In this document: piece by piece, positions 35,973 to 45,254 of the stretch | Layout of the letters: each line of letters opens with the position of its first letter | How positions within the stretch are numbered: the stretch's first letter is position 1 | Notes under the pieces: generated by a model | The model's input: only the letters and a program-made list of their open reading frames with translations | The model's database searches: none | Told to the model about the DNA's origin: nothing | Assembly: GCA_045805265.1 (NCBI GenBank) | Contig: JBJMLO010000006.1 | Coordinates: 1-64,000 of the forward strand | From: JBJMLO01 sp045805265 | GTDB lineage: Bacteria; Actinomycetota; UBA4738; JACQTL01 | DNA: 64,000 nucleotides | Direction: 5' to 3' | Made by a program: the position numbers and the translations under genes

Positions 35973-38477
35973 TCACGACACCCGAGTCGTCACGCTGCTC
36001 GTGTTGTTGCTGTTGTTCGGGTCGCCGGGGGCGCTCTCCGTCACCGACGCCGTGTCCGTGAAGTTGCCCTTCGTCGTCGGCTTGATCGTCAGCGTGATCG
36101 TCGCGTCGGCGCCGTTCGGCATCGTTCCCAGGGTGCACACGACCGTCTGCTGCTTGGGCCTCGGCGCGCAGCTGCCCCGTGTCGTGCTCGCAGAGCCGAA
36201 CCCGGCGTTCTTCGGCAGCGTATCCGTCACCGTCACTCCCTCGGCCGCGTCGGTACCGCCGTTGTGCACGGCGATCGTGTACGCGATCGTCTGCCCCACC
36301 CTCGCGGTCGCCGGGCCGGACTTCGCCACCGAGAGGTCGGCCCCGCAGGTCTGCCCGACGTGGTAGATCGCCCCGTAGTCCGAGTCGGGCGCCCGGTCGC
36401 CCCGTGCGATGTACCGCAGCCCCGTGCCGAGGAACGTGTACGAGCCCGCGGTGTCGGCGAACGAACTCTCCAGCGTCGCGCCGTCCGCCGGGCTCCCCAC
36501 GTCGGCCCGCGGGACGTGCATCACGAACGTCCCGTTCGGGCCCGGGTTGAACGACCCGTCGATGGCGTTCACGGTGCTGTAGTCGTCGGCGAGCGAGTCG
36601 AACGTCCCGTCTGTGAAGCTGGCCACGGCCGACGGGCCCTGTCCGTTGGTGGTCGCCTGAGCGAACCACCACGTCGTGCCGCCCGGCGGGTTGGCCGTCC
36701 CGGCCTGCTGCCAGTACACCGTCCACAACCCCGAGGTGATGTTGGGGTTCTCCGCCGTCGGGGGCGCCTGGAGGTCCTTGATCGTCAGGGTGACGTCGAT
36801 GTTCGGGCTCCCGGGGCTCGATGAGAACGACGCGTTCACGATGTCGAGGTTGTCCATGTTCTGCCCCTGCCCACCGGGGTAGCTGTTCGGGGCGTCGCCC
36901 ACGAAGTCGAGGATCTGGGGGCCGGGGCAGGTCGAGCCCTGCGGCGGCGCGACCGGCGGCGGGGGCACGGCGCAGTCGTTGACCAGCGCGCTCCCGGTGG
37001 TGGCGCTCGCGCCGGTGCACTGCCTGGTGAAGTACAGGACCGCGTTGCCCGGCGCGGCGTGGTCGTCCGCGTACGAGATATCGGCCGCGCCGTTCGTCGG
37101 GTCGACCGAGACCTGGAGGAAATCGAGGAGCGTCCGGTCGCGCGCCGGGGTGCTGAGGTTGCAACCGAGCCCGTCGATGCAGATCGGCCCCCGGTGGATC
37201 ACGTGGTCGCTGGCCTTGAAAACGCCCCACGTCGAGCCGCCGTCGACGGTCTGCGCCATGTACACGTTCCATTGGTTGCTCGGGTCGTCCTGCGGGTTGG
37301 GCTGCGCGCCGCTCCCCCCGGAGGCGCCGAAGAAAACCAGGTCGGCGACGCCCGCCTTGCCGCCGGCGGCCCATGGCATGATCGCGGTGTTCACGCCGGT
37401 GGGGTTCGCGATCTGGCCGGGCGCGGCCGCGGGGCTCCATCCGGTCCCGGTCGCGTCGGCCTTGTAGTCGATGTGGTTCCCGTCGCTCCAGAACGCGTAG
37501 ACACGGCCGGACGAGTCGACAGCGGTGACCGGGAAGATCCGGTCGTACCGGGCGCCCAGAGGCCCGTGGTAGACCTCGTAGTTGCGCCACGAGATCACCG
37601 GCGGCGCCGGCGCCGGGACGTCGGTCACCGTCCCGACCGCCTCGTAGACCCGGTTGAAGTTCGAGGTCGCCGCCAGGCCCTGGTTGGCGTTGTCGGTGGC
37701 GCTGTCCGGCGTGACGAAGATCGAGAACAGGGTGAGGGAGCCGCCGGGCGGTCGGTAGGCCACCAGGTTGCCGATCCCGTTCCCGGCGGGACCGGGCGGC
37801 GAGTTCGGGCTTCCCTGCCACTGGGCCTGGGGGACGTCGGCGGGGTTGATGATCGGACCGTTCTGCGTGTAGGTCACGCCGCCGTCACGCGACACGCCAA
37901 GCTGGATGTCCACGATCGAGATGTCGTGGTAGATCATGTACACGTCCGCGAAACCGTTGCCGTTCAGCTTGGGGTCGGCGTCCATCCACATCCGGTCGTC
38001 GCCGGCGACCTGCTGCGAGTAGGGGTTGGGCGGGCTGAACGTGCTCCCGCCGTCGTTCGACTTGCCGGTCGTGATGTTCGCGAGGGTCAGGCTCGAGTAG
38101 GCCAGGTCGTTGTCGGTGGCGGGTCCGAAGCCCGGCAGCGAGGCCGTCTCCTGGGGGCCAAGGGCCCAGTCGCAGTCGCCGCCGCCGGCCGTCCCGTCCG
38201 GGTACCCGAGGAAGGCCGAGGCCGAGCCGTCGTGCGTGACCCGGAACGCCTTGCAGCCGGCCGGCACACCGGTCGGCGCGATCACGAACGGCCGCCCGAA
38301 CCGGTCGGTCCGGATGCTGGGCTCCGCCGCATTGTTGCTGTGCGCGAGGAGCAGGTTCGGGTTGAAGGTGGCCGTCGGCGGGGCCGCGGCCCCGGCCGGA
38401 TGAGAGGTCGCCAGCAGCGAGATCGAGCTCGCCACAGCGCTGATGACGGCCAGGGTGACGGAGCGACGCAACCGCAC
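35973..38477 (-). CDS. Secreted beta-propeller-like protein with DUF11 domain
   Basis: I chose GTG 38477, six bases after GAGGAGGGG. The 834-aa product begins MRLRRSVTLAVISAVASSISLLATSHPAGA, a clear signal peptide. Residues 30-440 have repeated sialidase/BNR-like phrases such as KSNDGGSTFSPP, GVSRDGGVTY, TVDGGSTWGVF, suggesting a beta-propeller. A middle region near 480-690 is strand-rich. The last 115 residues form a DUF11 repeat (DLSVAKSGPATARVGQTIAYTIAVHNGG...TDTLPKN...CTLGTMPNGADATITLTI). No sortase or anchor is seen, so it is probably released or loosely cell-wall bound. Enzymatic activity is unknown. Confidence 0.75.
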   Translation of the reverse strand: MRLRRSVTLAVISAVASSISLLATSHPAGAAAPPTATFNPNLLLAHSNNAAEPSIRTDRFGRPFVIAPTGVPAGCKAFRVTHDGSASAFLGYPDGTAGGGDCDWALGPQETASLPGFGPATDNDLAYSSLTLANITTGKSNDGGSTFSPPNPYSQQVAGDDRMWMDADPKLNGNGFADVYMIYHDISIVDIQLGVSRDGGVTYTQNGPIINPADVPQAQWQGSPNSPPGPAGNGIGNLVAYRPPGGSLTLFSIFVTPDSATDNANQGLAATSNFNRVYEAVGTVTDVPAPAPPVISWRNYEVYHGPLGARYDRIFPVTAVDSSGRVYAFWSDGNHIDYKADATGTGWSPAAAPGQIANPTGVNTAIMPWAAGGKAGVADLVFFGASGGSGAQPNPQDDPSNQWNVYMAQTVDGGSTWGVFKASDHVIHRGPICIDGLGCNLSTPARDRTLLDFLQVSVDPTNGAADISYADDHAAPGNAVLYFTRQCTGASATTGSALVNDCAVPPPPVAPPQGSTCPGPQILDFVGDAPNSYPGGQGQNMDNLDIVNASFSSSPGSPNIDVTLTIKDLQAPPTAENPNITSGLWTVYWQQAGTANPPGGTTWWFAQATTNGQGPSAVASFTDGTFDSLADDYSTVNAIDGSFNPGPNGTFVMHVPRADVGSPADGATLESSFADTAGSYTFLGTGLRYIARGDRAPDSDYGAIYHVGQTCGADLSVAKSGPATARVGQTIAYTIAVHNGGTDAAEGVTVTDTLPKNAGFGSASTTRGSCAPRPKQQTVVCTLGTMPNGADATITLTIKPTTKGNFTDTASVTESAPGDPNNSNNTSSVTTRVS

Positions 38478-38784
38478 GGCGATCCCCTCCTCCGCGGGCA
38501 CAAGGGCACTGCCTCTTCAGAGGCGACCGCTTGCTTTCCCCGCCGTGGTCGGCCCCAAACGGCCGCGGCAGTTATTGCCTCGCCGCCGCCTTCTGGGGAC
38601 CAGGCCCACTCCCCGCGAACGTCGATCCGAAGACCACCGTCTGGGCGAAGGCCACATCATCAGCTGGTTTCAGCCGGCGCCCTGTTCACAGCGCCACCGC
38701 CGGGTTTGACGCGGCGGTCGTCCCGGATGCATCTTGGTCTGAGAGTCAGATCATCTGAGAGCGCCCCCTCGACGTGGAGGTGGC
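38478..38784. promoter_or_regulatory. Divergent intergenic region with palindrome
   Basis: 307 bases separate the secreted protein gene from the catabolic operon. TCAGAT-C-ATCTGA at 38746-38758 is a perfect 6-bp inverted repeat, 27 bases before the regulator start, and TCTGAGAG occurs on both sides of its left arm. A TTGACG at 38706-38711 could be a -35 element, but no good -10 follows. The palindrome is a candidate operator for the GntR/FadR regulator. Confidence 0.4.
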
Positions 38785-39534
38785 GTGGGCGGCCCGAGTC
38801 TCGACGAGCACCGGCCGATCCTCCGGCGGAAGCTGTACGAGCTGGTGGCGGAGCGGGTCCTCGAGGACGTCTCCAGCGGTCGCCTGAAGCCCGGGGAGAA
38901 CCTCCCGCCCGAACGGATCCTGGCCGAGCAGTACACCGTCGGGCGGTCCTCCATCCGCGAAGCGCTCCGCGTCCTGGAATCGCGCGGGGTCATCGAGTCG
39001 GTCGGCCACGGGGTGTTCGTCGCCGCTCGGAACCGGAACCCCCTGAACCAGTCGCTCGCGTTGCTCGTGGCCACTCGGGACGGCGACGTCCGGGAGCTCT
39101 ACGAGGTCCGCAAGATCCTCGAGGTCGAGACCGCCGGCCTCGCGGCCGAGCGGCGGACCGAGGAGGACATGGCCCGGATGACTTCGGCGCTGGAGGAGAT
39201 GCGCCGGGGGATGGACTCCCGCGACCGGTACGTGGGGGGCGACATCCGGTTCCATCTGGCGGTGGTGGCGGCGAGCCGCAACCGGATGGCCTCGCACATG
39301 ATGGAGGCCATCCGCGACGTCATGCGCCGCGCCCTCGACTCGATCTACTGGATCCCCGGGAGCCCCCAGCGCTCCGCGGAGCAGCACGCCGCGATCCTCG
39401 ATGCGGTGGCCGCCGGGCGACCCGACGAGGCCCGCTCGCGCATGCGGGAGCACATCCTCCGGGTCGAGAGCGAGATCGGCGAGGCCCTCAGCCGGCTGAC
39501 CGGCGACGGGCCCGGGAAGGAGCCCCGTGGCTGA
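38785..39534 (+). CDS. GntR-family regulator, FadR subfamily
   Basis: A 249-aa regulator starting at GTG 38785 after GGAGGTGG. The winged helix-turn-helix occupies residues 10-77 (RRKLYELVAERVLEDVSSGRL, LPPERILAEQYTVGRSSIREALRVLESRGVI). The FCD effector domain follows, with the metal-binding pattern in LYEVRKILEVETAGLAAE, FHLAVVAASRNRM and EQHAAILDAVAAG. FCD proteins typically sense small carboxylates. It overlaps the next gene by eight bases and probably regulates the entire operon that runs to 58584. Confidence 0.88.
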   Translation: MGGPSLDEHRPILRRKLYELVAERVLEDVSSGRLKPGENLPPERILAEQYTVGRSSIREALRVLESRGVIESVGHGVFVAARNRNPLNQSLALLVATRDGDVRELYEVRKILEVETAGLAAERRTEEDMARMTSALEEMRRGMDSRDRYVGGDIRFHLAVVAASRNRMASHMMEAIRDVMRRALDSIYWIPGSPQRSAEQHAAILDAVAAGRPDEARSRMREHILRVESEIGEALSRLTGDGPGKEPRG

Positions 39535-40408
39535 GGTCGGGGTCGTGGGGCTCGGGACCATGGGGGGGCGGATGGCGAGGCGGCTCATGGACGCCGGCCA
39601 TACCGTCACCGGCCACAACCGCACCAGGGCCAAGGCCGACTGGCTGGTGGCCGAGGGGATGCGGTGGGCCGACACGCCGCGCGAGGTCGCCGAGGCCTCG
39701 GACCTGACGTTCAGCATGGTCACCGGGACGGAGGCCCTGACCGCGGTCACCGAGGGCCCCGACGGGATCCTGGCCGGCCTGGGCCCCGGCAAGCTCTACG
39801 TGGACATGAGCACGGTGAGCCCCGCCGCCAGCCGGGAGTTCGCCCGCCGGGTGGCCGAGCGGGGGGCCCGGATGCTCGACGCCCCCGTGTCGGGCAGCGT
39901 CGTGACGCTGGAGGAGGGAAAGCTCTCGATCATGGTCGGGGGGGACCGGGAGGCCTTCGAGCGCGCCCGCCCCGTGCTCGAGGACATCGGGCCGAAGGTC
40001 ACCCAGGTCGGAGGGAACGGCCAGGCCGTCCTCATGAAGCTCGCCACGAACCTCAGCCTCGCCGTCCAGATGCTCGCGTTCAGCGAGGGCGTGATGCTGG
40101 CGGAGCGCGGTGGGATCGCCCGTGAGACCGCGGTGGAGGTCCTGCTGAACAGCGTGATCGCCTCCCCGATGGTGCGGTACCGCGGCCCGTTCGTGCTGGA
40201 GATGCCGGACGAGGCCTGGTTCGACGTCAACATGATGCAGAAGGACATGGTCCTGGCCCTGGAGGCGGGCCGGGAGCTCGACGTCCCGCTTCCCACCACC
40301 GCCGTCACCAACCAGCTGCTCACGGCGGCCCGCGCCATGGGCCTCGACAAGGAGGACTTCGCCGTGTTGTTCCGCGTCCTGGGAGCTCTGTCGGGAGTGG
40401 AGACGTGA
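39527..40408 (+). CDS. 3-hydroxyisobutyrate-dehydrogenase-like reductase
   Basis: A 293-aa NAD(P)-binding beta-hydroxyacid dehydrogenase. The nucleotide-binding motif VGLGTMGGRMARRL is at residues 6-19, the substrate signature DAPVSGS at about 117-123, and the catalytic lysine region LMKLATN near 171-177. Members oxidise hydroxyacids such as 3-hydroxyisobutyrate, tartronate semialdehyde or related compounds. The C-terminal helical domain is complete. GTG 39527 overlaps the regulator, and its stop overlaps the E1 alpha gene, so it is part of the operon. Confidence 0.82.
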   Translation: MAEVGVVGLGTMGGRMARRLMDAGHTVTGHNRTRAKADWLVAEGMRWADTPREVAEASDLTFSMVTGTEALTAVTEGPDGILAGLGPGKLYVDMSTVSPAASREFARRVAERGARMLDAPVSGSVVTLEEGKLSIMVGGDREAFERARPVLEDIGPKVTQVGGNGQAVLMKLATNLSLAVQMLAFSEGVMLAERGGIARETAVEVLLNSVIASPMVRYRGPFVLEMPDEAWFDVNMMQKDMVLALEAGRELDVPLPTTAVTNQLLTAARAMGLDKEDFAVLFRVLGALSGVET

Positions 40409-41454
40409 CCGCCGAGCGCCAGCGCGCGGTGCGGCCGGAGGACTCCGGCCTTCGGCCCACGGCCGTCGCCGCCGGCGAGCGCGAGGGCGCCGAGCCCTCC
40501 GCCGACCAGGCGCTGGAGATGTACGGCGCCATGCTCCGGATCCGCCACTTCGAGATGAAGGTCAACGAGCTGTACCGGGGGGCCAAGATGCCGGGCCTTG
40601 CCCACCTCTACGTGGGGCAGGAGGCGGTGGCGGTCGGCGTGTGCTCGGCCCTCCGCCGCGACGACTACATCACGAGCACCCATCGGGGACACGGCCACTG
40701 CCTGGCCAAGGGGGCGAAGGTGGACCGGATGTTCGCGGAGCTGCTGGGCAAGGAGGCCGGGTACTGCCGGGGCAAGGGCGGCTCCATGCACATCGCCGAC
40801 CCCGATACCGGGAACCTCGGCGCGAACGCGATCGTGGCCGGCAGCACCGGCATCGCCACCGGGGCGGCCCTGTCGGCGAGGATGCGCGGCACCGACCAGG
40901 TCTCCGTGTGCTTCTTCGGCGAGGGAGCGCTCGGCCAGGGCGTGCTGTACGAGGTCATGAACATGGCCTCGCTGTGGAAGCTCCCCGTCGTCTACGTCTG
41001 CGAGAACAACCTCTACAACGAGTACACCCCGTACACCGAGACCACCGCGGGCGAGGTCACGGCCCGGGCCGAGGCGTTTGGCATCCCCGCCGAGGTCGTC
41101 GACGGCCAGGACGTCCGGGCGGTGCAGGCCGCCGCCCGCGCCGCCGTCGACCGGGCCCGCCGGGGGGAGGGTCCGGCCTTCCTCGAATGCATGACCTACC
41201 GGTGGTTCGGACACCACGTCGGCGACGTGGACCGCGCGTACTACCGGTCGAAGGAGGAGGAGGAGGACTGGAAGTCCAACCGGGACCCCGTGCGACTGCT
41301 GGCCGACTGGATCCTGGGGCGGGGCGGGACCGACCGGGAGACGCTCGAGCGCCTGGAACGGGAGGTCGACGAGGAGGTGTCGGCCGGCGTGGAGTTCGCG
41401 CTGGCCGCCCCCTACCCCGACCCGGAGGAGGTGGACGAGGATGTCTACGCCTAG
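40405..41454 (+). CDS. 2-oxoacid/acetoin dehydrogenase E1 alpha
   Basis: A 349-aa thiamine-diphosphate-dependent E1 alpha subunit. Conserved stretches are HLYVGQEAVAVG, STHRGHGHCLAKG, RGKGGSMHIAD, and the ThDP/Mg motif GEGALGQG...ENN at about residues 172-200. The similarity is closest to the AcoA (acetoin dehydrogenase) or generic pyruvate dehydrogenase-type E1 alpha. It is followed by E1 beta with a 14-base overlap, and E2 two genes later. The operon has no E3 (lipoamide dehydrogenase), which would have to be supplied from elsewhere. Confidence 0.88.
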   Translation: MTAERQRAVRPEDSGLRPTAVAAGEREGAEPSADQALEMYGAMLRIRHFEMKVNELYRGAKMPGLAHLYVGQEAVAVGVCSALRRDDYITSTHRGHGHCLAKGAKVDRMFAELLGKEAGYCRGKGGSMHIADPDTGNLGANAIVAGSTGIATGAALSARMRGTDQVSVCFFGEGALGQGVLYEVMNMASLWKLPVVYVCENNLYNEYTPYTETTAGEVTARAEAFGIPAEVVDGQDVRAVQAAARAAVDRARRGEGPAFLECMTYRWFGHHVGDVDRAYYRSKEEEEDWKSNRDPVRLLADWILGRGGTDRETLERLEREVDEEVSAGVEFALAAPYPDPEEVDEDVYA

Positions 41455-42472
41455 CCCGGTCCGGGTCGAGGAGTCCGCCCCCGCCGAGCGCGAGCTGACC
41501 TTCGCCCAGGCCGTGAACGAGGCCCTGGCCGAGGAGATGCGGGCGGACGAGCGCGTGTTCATCGTCGGCGAGGACGTGGCCGAGGCGGGCACGCCGTTCA
41601 AGGTCCTGTCCGGGCTGGTGGAGGAGTTCGGCCCGCAGCGGGTCGTCGACTCCCCGATCTCGGAGGCCGGCATCACCGGGGTCGCGGTCGGCGCCGCCAT
41701 GACGGGGATGCGCCCGGTGGTCGACATCATGTTCGGGGACTTCATGACGCTCGCCATGGACCAGGTGGCGAATCAGGCGGCCAAGGTCCACTACATGTCC
41801 GGGGGGAAGCTCAATGTCCCCATGGTGGTGCGCACCACGCTGGGGGCGACCCGGCGGTCGGCTGCGCAGCACAGCCAGAGCCTCCACGCGTGGGTGAGCC
41901 ACGTCCCGGGGCTGAAGGTGGCCCTCCCCGCCACCCCCGCCGACGCGAAGGGCCTGCTGAAGGCGGCCATCCGCGACGAAAACCCCGTCGTGGTGTTCGA
42001 GGACAAGATGATGTACCAGACGAAGGGGCCGGTTCCGCCCGGAGACGACTTCGTGATCCCCCTCGGCGTGGCGGAGGTGAAGCGGGAGGGGACTGACCTC
42101 ACCATCGTGGCCACCACCAGCATGGTGTACGTGGCCCTGGAGGCGGCCGACCTGCTGCAGGCAGAGGGCGTCTCCGCCGAGGTGGTGGACCCTCGCACGA
42201 CGTTGCCCCTGGACCGCGATGCACTGATCAGCTCGGCCAGGAAGACCGGGCGGGCCATGGTGATCGACGAGGGCTACGAAGGGTATGGGGTCACGGCCGA
42301 GCTGGCCTCGGTCATCGCCGACGGCGCCTTCTACTGGCTGGACGCGCCGGTGAGGCGGATGGGGGCCCGCGACGTCCCCATCCCGTTCTCGCCCGTACTC
42401 GAGGACGTGACCGTCCCCACGCCGGAGACGGTGGCCGCCGCCGCACGCGAGCTGCTGGGGAGGAAGGGATGA
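41441..42472 (+). CDS. 2-oxoacid/acetoin dehydrogenase E1 beta
   Basis: A 343-aa transketolase-like beta subunit, beginning TFAQAVNEALAEEMRADERVFIVGEDVAEAG. FGPQRVVDSPISEAGITGVAVGAAMTGMRPV and GATRRSAAQHSQSLHAWVSHVPGLKV match the active-site part of E1 beta. The C-terminal domain has VVDPRTTLPLDRDALISSARKTGRAMVIDE. It pairs with E1 alpha encoded just upstream. The start ATG lies within the end of E1 alpha, indicating translational coupling. Confidence 0.88.
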   Translation: MSTPSPVRVEESAPAERELTFAQAVNEALAEEMRADERVFIVGEDVAEAGTPFKVLSGLVEEFGPQRVVDSPISEAGITGVAVGAAMTGMRPVVDIMFGDFMTLAMDQVANQAAKVHYMSGGKLNVPMVVRTTLGATRRSAAQHSQSLHAWVSHVPGLKVALPATPADAKGLLKAAIRDENPVVVFEDKMMYQTKGPVPPGDDFVIPLGVAEVKREGTDLTIVATTSMVYVALEAADLLQAEGVSAEVVDPRTTLPLDRDALISSARKTGRAMVIDEGYEGYGVTAELASVIADGAFYWLDAPVRRMGARDVPIPFSPVLEDVTVPTPETVAAAARELLGRKG

Positions 42473-42476
42473 GTCG

Positions 42477-43847
42477 ATGACGACCGCACGGTCCTGGGGC
42501 GTGATGGCGGTCGACTGGGAGGCCCGGGTCGACTACGACCGGCTGCGGGGGCAGCGCCTGGCCCGGGTGCGGCGCCTGCTGGAGGGGTCGGAGCTGGGGG
42601 CCCTCCTGTGCTTCGACATGAACAACATCCGCTACATCACGGCGACCCACATCGGCACGTGGGCCATGGACAAGCTGGTGCGGTTCGCGTTGCTGCCGCG
42701 GGGGGACGAGCCGATCCTGTGGGACTTCGGCTCGGCGGCGCGCCACCACCAGCTGTACAGCCCGTGGCTCGGCGAGCGGTCCCGGGCCGGGATCTCGACA
42801 CTCCGGGGCGCCATCAACCCGAAGGTCGACCAGGCCGCCGACGTGGCTCGCAAGATCGGGGCCGAGCTCGAGGAGCGGGGGCTGGCCGGCGAGCCGGTGG
42901 GGGTGGACGTGGCGGAGATCCCGGTGCTCCGGGCCCTCGAGGCGGCCGGCCTCACCGTGGTCGACGGGCAGCAGCTGATGCTCGAGGCCCGCAAGATCAA
43001 GACCGCCGACGAGGTCACGCTGCTGAACACGGCGTGCGCCATGGTCGACGCGGCGTATCACGAGCTGTACACGGCCATGCGCCCGGGCATGCGGGAGAAC
43101 GAGTGCGTCGGCCTCGTCACCAAGGTCCTGCACGACCTGGGGTCCGAGCACGTCGAGGGGGTGAATGCCATCTCGGGGGACCGGTGCAACCCGCACCCGC
43201 ACGTGTTCACCGACCGGATGCTCCGGCCCGGCGACCCCGCCTACTTCGACATCCTGCACGCCTACAACGGCTACCGGACGTGCTACTACCGGACGTTCGC
43301 GGTGGGGAGCGCCTCGCCGGCGATGATCGACGCCTACCGGCGGTGCCGCGACATCCTGGACGAGGCCATCTCGATGATCCGTCCCGGGGTGACCACCGCC
43401 GACGTGGTGAGCCGGTGGCCCCGCGCCGAGGAGTTCGGGTTCCCGAGCGAGGAGGCGGCGTTCGCCCTGCAGTACGGGCACGGCGTCGGACTCTCCATCT
43501 GGGAGAAGCCCATCTTCAGCCGGCTGGTCTCGCTGGAGCACCCCGAGGTCGTCGAGGAGGGCATGGTGTTCGCTCTCGAGACGTTCTGGCCGGCCGCCGA
43601 CGGCTACGCGGCCGCCCGGATCGAGGAACAGCTCGTGGTGACGGCGGACGGGTGCGAGGTCATGACCCGGTTCCCGGCCGAGGAGCTGATGGTGACGGCC
43701 GGGAAGTACGTCACCGCCGTCGGGCCGCTCTCGACCACGCGGGAGACCCAGTCCCACCTGAACCGGCACGCCGCGGACGGCAGTCTCCAGGCCGTCACGG
43801 CCGTCGCGCCCGCGCCGGGCTCGGGCGACGGGCGGGAGGAGGGGTAG
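42477..43847 (+). CDS. M24-fold creatinase/aminopeptidase-like enzyme 1
   Basis: A 456-aa protein with the N-terminal creatinase domain (LGALLCFDMNNIRYITATHIG) and the pita-bread M24 domain. Candidate catalytic positions are His in QYGHGVGLS near residue 335 and Glu in ALETFWP near 367 and RIEEQLVV near 381. In the motif that normally supplies two metal-binding aspartates, only the first is present (FDILHAYNGYRTCYYRT, near 256-272); the second is Cys. This is more like creatinase-type or lyase-type M24 members than metal-dependent aminopeptidases. It sits between E1 beta and E2, suggesting action on the pathway substrate. Confidence 0.75.
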   Translation: MTTARSWGVMAVDWEARVDYDRLRGQRLARVRRLLEGSELGALLCFDMNNIRYITATHIGTWAMDKLVRFALLPRGDEPILWDFGSAARHHQLYSPWLGERSRAGISTLRGAINPKVDQAADVARKIGAELEERGLAGEPVGVDVAEIPVLRALEAAGLTVVDGQQLMLEARKIKTADEVTLLNTACAMVDAAYHELYTAMRPGMRENECVGLVTKVLHDLGSEHVEGVNAISGDRCNPHPHVFTDRMLRPGDPAYFDILHAYNGYRTCYYRTFAVGSASPAMIDAYRRCRDILDEAISMIRPGVTTADVVSRWPRAEEFGFPSEEAAFALQYGHGVGLSIWEKPIFSRLVSLEHPEVVEEGMVFALETFWPAADGYAAARIEEQLVVTADGCEVMTRFPAEELMVTAGKYVTAVGPLSTTRETQSHLNRHAADGSLQAVTAVAPAPGSGDGREEG

Positions 43848-43852
43848 CCAGG

Positions 43853-45106
43853 GTGCCCACCGAGGTCGTGATGCCGGCGCTGGGGGTGGCCCAGGAGACG
43901 GGCAAGTTGCTGCGCTGGCTGAAGGCCGAGGGGGACAGCGTGGCGGCCGGGGAGCCCCTGATGGAGATCGAGACCGACAAGGTCACGGTGGAGATCGAGG
44001 CCCCGGCGGCCGGCGTCCTGGGCGGGATCCGCGCCGCCGAGGGGGACGACGTCCCGGTGGGGGAGGTCGTCGCGGCGATCCTGGCCGAGGGCGAGGCGCT
44101 TCCCACTCCCGCGGAGCGCGGGGCGCCCCCCGCGCTCGCGCGCGGCGACGCGCCCGCCTCCCCGGCTGAGGGCGAGGCCCCATCGCCGGCTGCGTCGGAG
44201 TCGCGCGTTCCGGCGACTGGCCGGGCCCCAACCGCCGGCGGCGACGGGGAGGTCTCGCCCCGCACGCCCGGGCGGGTTCCTTCGTCTCCCCTCGCCCGCC
44301 GCCGCGCTAGGGAGCGTCGGATCGACGTCGCGTCCGTCACGGGCTCCGGCCCCGGTGGCGCGGTTGTGGTGTCGGACGTGCTGGCGACCGATGCGCCCGC
44401 CGCGTCCCCCACCGCGGCCGCGGCCGGGACCGAGGCCATGCCGAGGAGCGCCGTGTGGGAAGTGATGGCCCGGCGGACCACGCAGAGCTGGACCTCGGCG
44501 CCGCACTTCTACCTGTTCCGGGATGTCGACGCCGAGCGGCTGGTGGCGTGGCGGGCCTCGCTGGAGGGCCGGGGGGAGGGCGAGGTCACCCTCACCGACC
44601 TGCTCGTCAAGATCGCGGCGGAGTCGCTCCGACGCCACCCGGAGGCGAACGCCCGGTGGGAGGACCCGGACGTCGTCCTGGTCCCCGATGTGAACGTCGG
44701 CCTCGCGGTCGCCGTCGACGACGGGCTGGTGGTCCCGGTCATCGCGGGGGCGGACCGGCTCGGGGTGGGCCAGATCGCGGAGCGCCGCCGGGAGCTGGTT
44801 GCTCAGGCCCGGGAGGGGTCGCTTCAGCTGGAGGACGTTCGGGACGGGACCTTCACCCTGTCGAATCTCGGCATGTACGGGGTGGACGCGTTCGCCGCGG
44901 TGATCAACCCGCCCCAGGCCGCGATCCTGGCCATCGGGAGGGTCACGGAGCGGGTCGTCCCAGTGGAGGGCCGGCCCGCGATCCGCCGGGGGATGACGCT
45001 CGGGCTGTCGTGCGACCACCGCGCGCTGGACGGCGCCCGCGCCGCGAGGTTCCTGAACACGGTTGCCTCGCTGATCGAGGAGCCCCTCGGGCTCCTGCCG
45101 CCATGA
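43853..45106 (+). CDS. Lipoyl E2 acyltransferase of 2-oxoacid dehydrogenase
   Basis: The 417-aa product starts at GTG 43853. The lipoyl domain (residues 1-80) carries the modified lysine in METDK-type context (IETDKVTVEIEAP, near 40). An Ala/Pro-rich linker leads to the peripheral subunit-binding domain (SSPLARRRARERRIDVASVTGSGPGG, near 145-170). The catalytic domain ends with SCDHRALDG, the active-site His and Asp motif. It completes the E1/E2 set of the operon. Substrate choice between pyruvate, acetoin and other 2-oxoacids cannot be settled by reading. Confidence 0.87.
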   Translation: MPTEVVMPALGVAQETGKLLRWLKAEGDSVAAGEPLMEIETDKVTVEIEAPAAGVLGGIRAAEGDDVPVGEVVAAILAEGEALPTPAERGAPPALARGDAPASPAEGEAPSPAASESRVPATGRAPTAGGDGEVSPRTPGRVPSSPLARRRARERRIDVASVTGSGPGGAVVVSDVLATDAPAASPTAAAAGTEAMPRSAVWEVMARRTTQSWTSAPHFYLFRDVDAERLVAWRASLEGRGEGEVTLTDLLVKIAAESLRRHPEANARWEDPDVVLVPDVNVGLAVAVDDGLVVPVIAGADRLGVGQIAERRRELVAQAREGSLQLEDVRDGTFTLSNLGMYGVDAFAAVINPPQAAILAIGRVTERVVPVEGRPAIRRGMTLGLSCDHRALDGARAARFLNTVASLIEEPLGLLPP

Positions 45107-45254
45107 GGAGCGCGATGGAAGGGGAAGGCATGACGTCGGAACCAGGAGGGGGCGCCGCGCGGAGCGCGGGACGTGGAAGGAGGGATGACCCACGAGCACC
45201 GAGCCCTGACCAGCCATGGCAGCCCGCAGGCGATGTCGGAGAGGTGGAGGACTG

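Noticed and set aside
35968..37821. 617-aa minus-strand open frame
   Set aside because: It is an Arg/Gly-rich shadow of the secreted protein gene in another frame, without any recognisable fold.
39796..41757. 653-aa minus-strand open frame opposite E1 alpha
   Set aside because: Antisense shadow over three clearly coding plus-strand genes; no start signal and no motifs.
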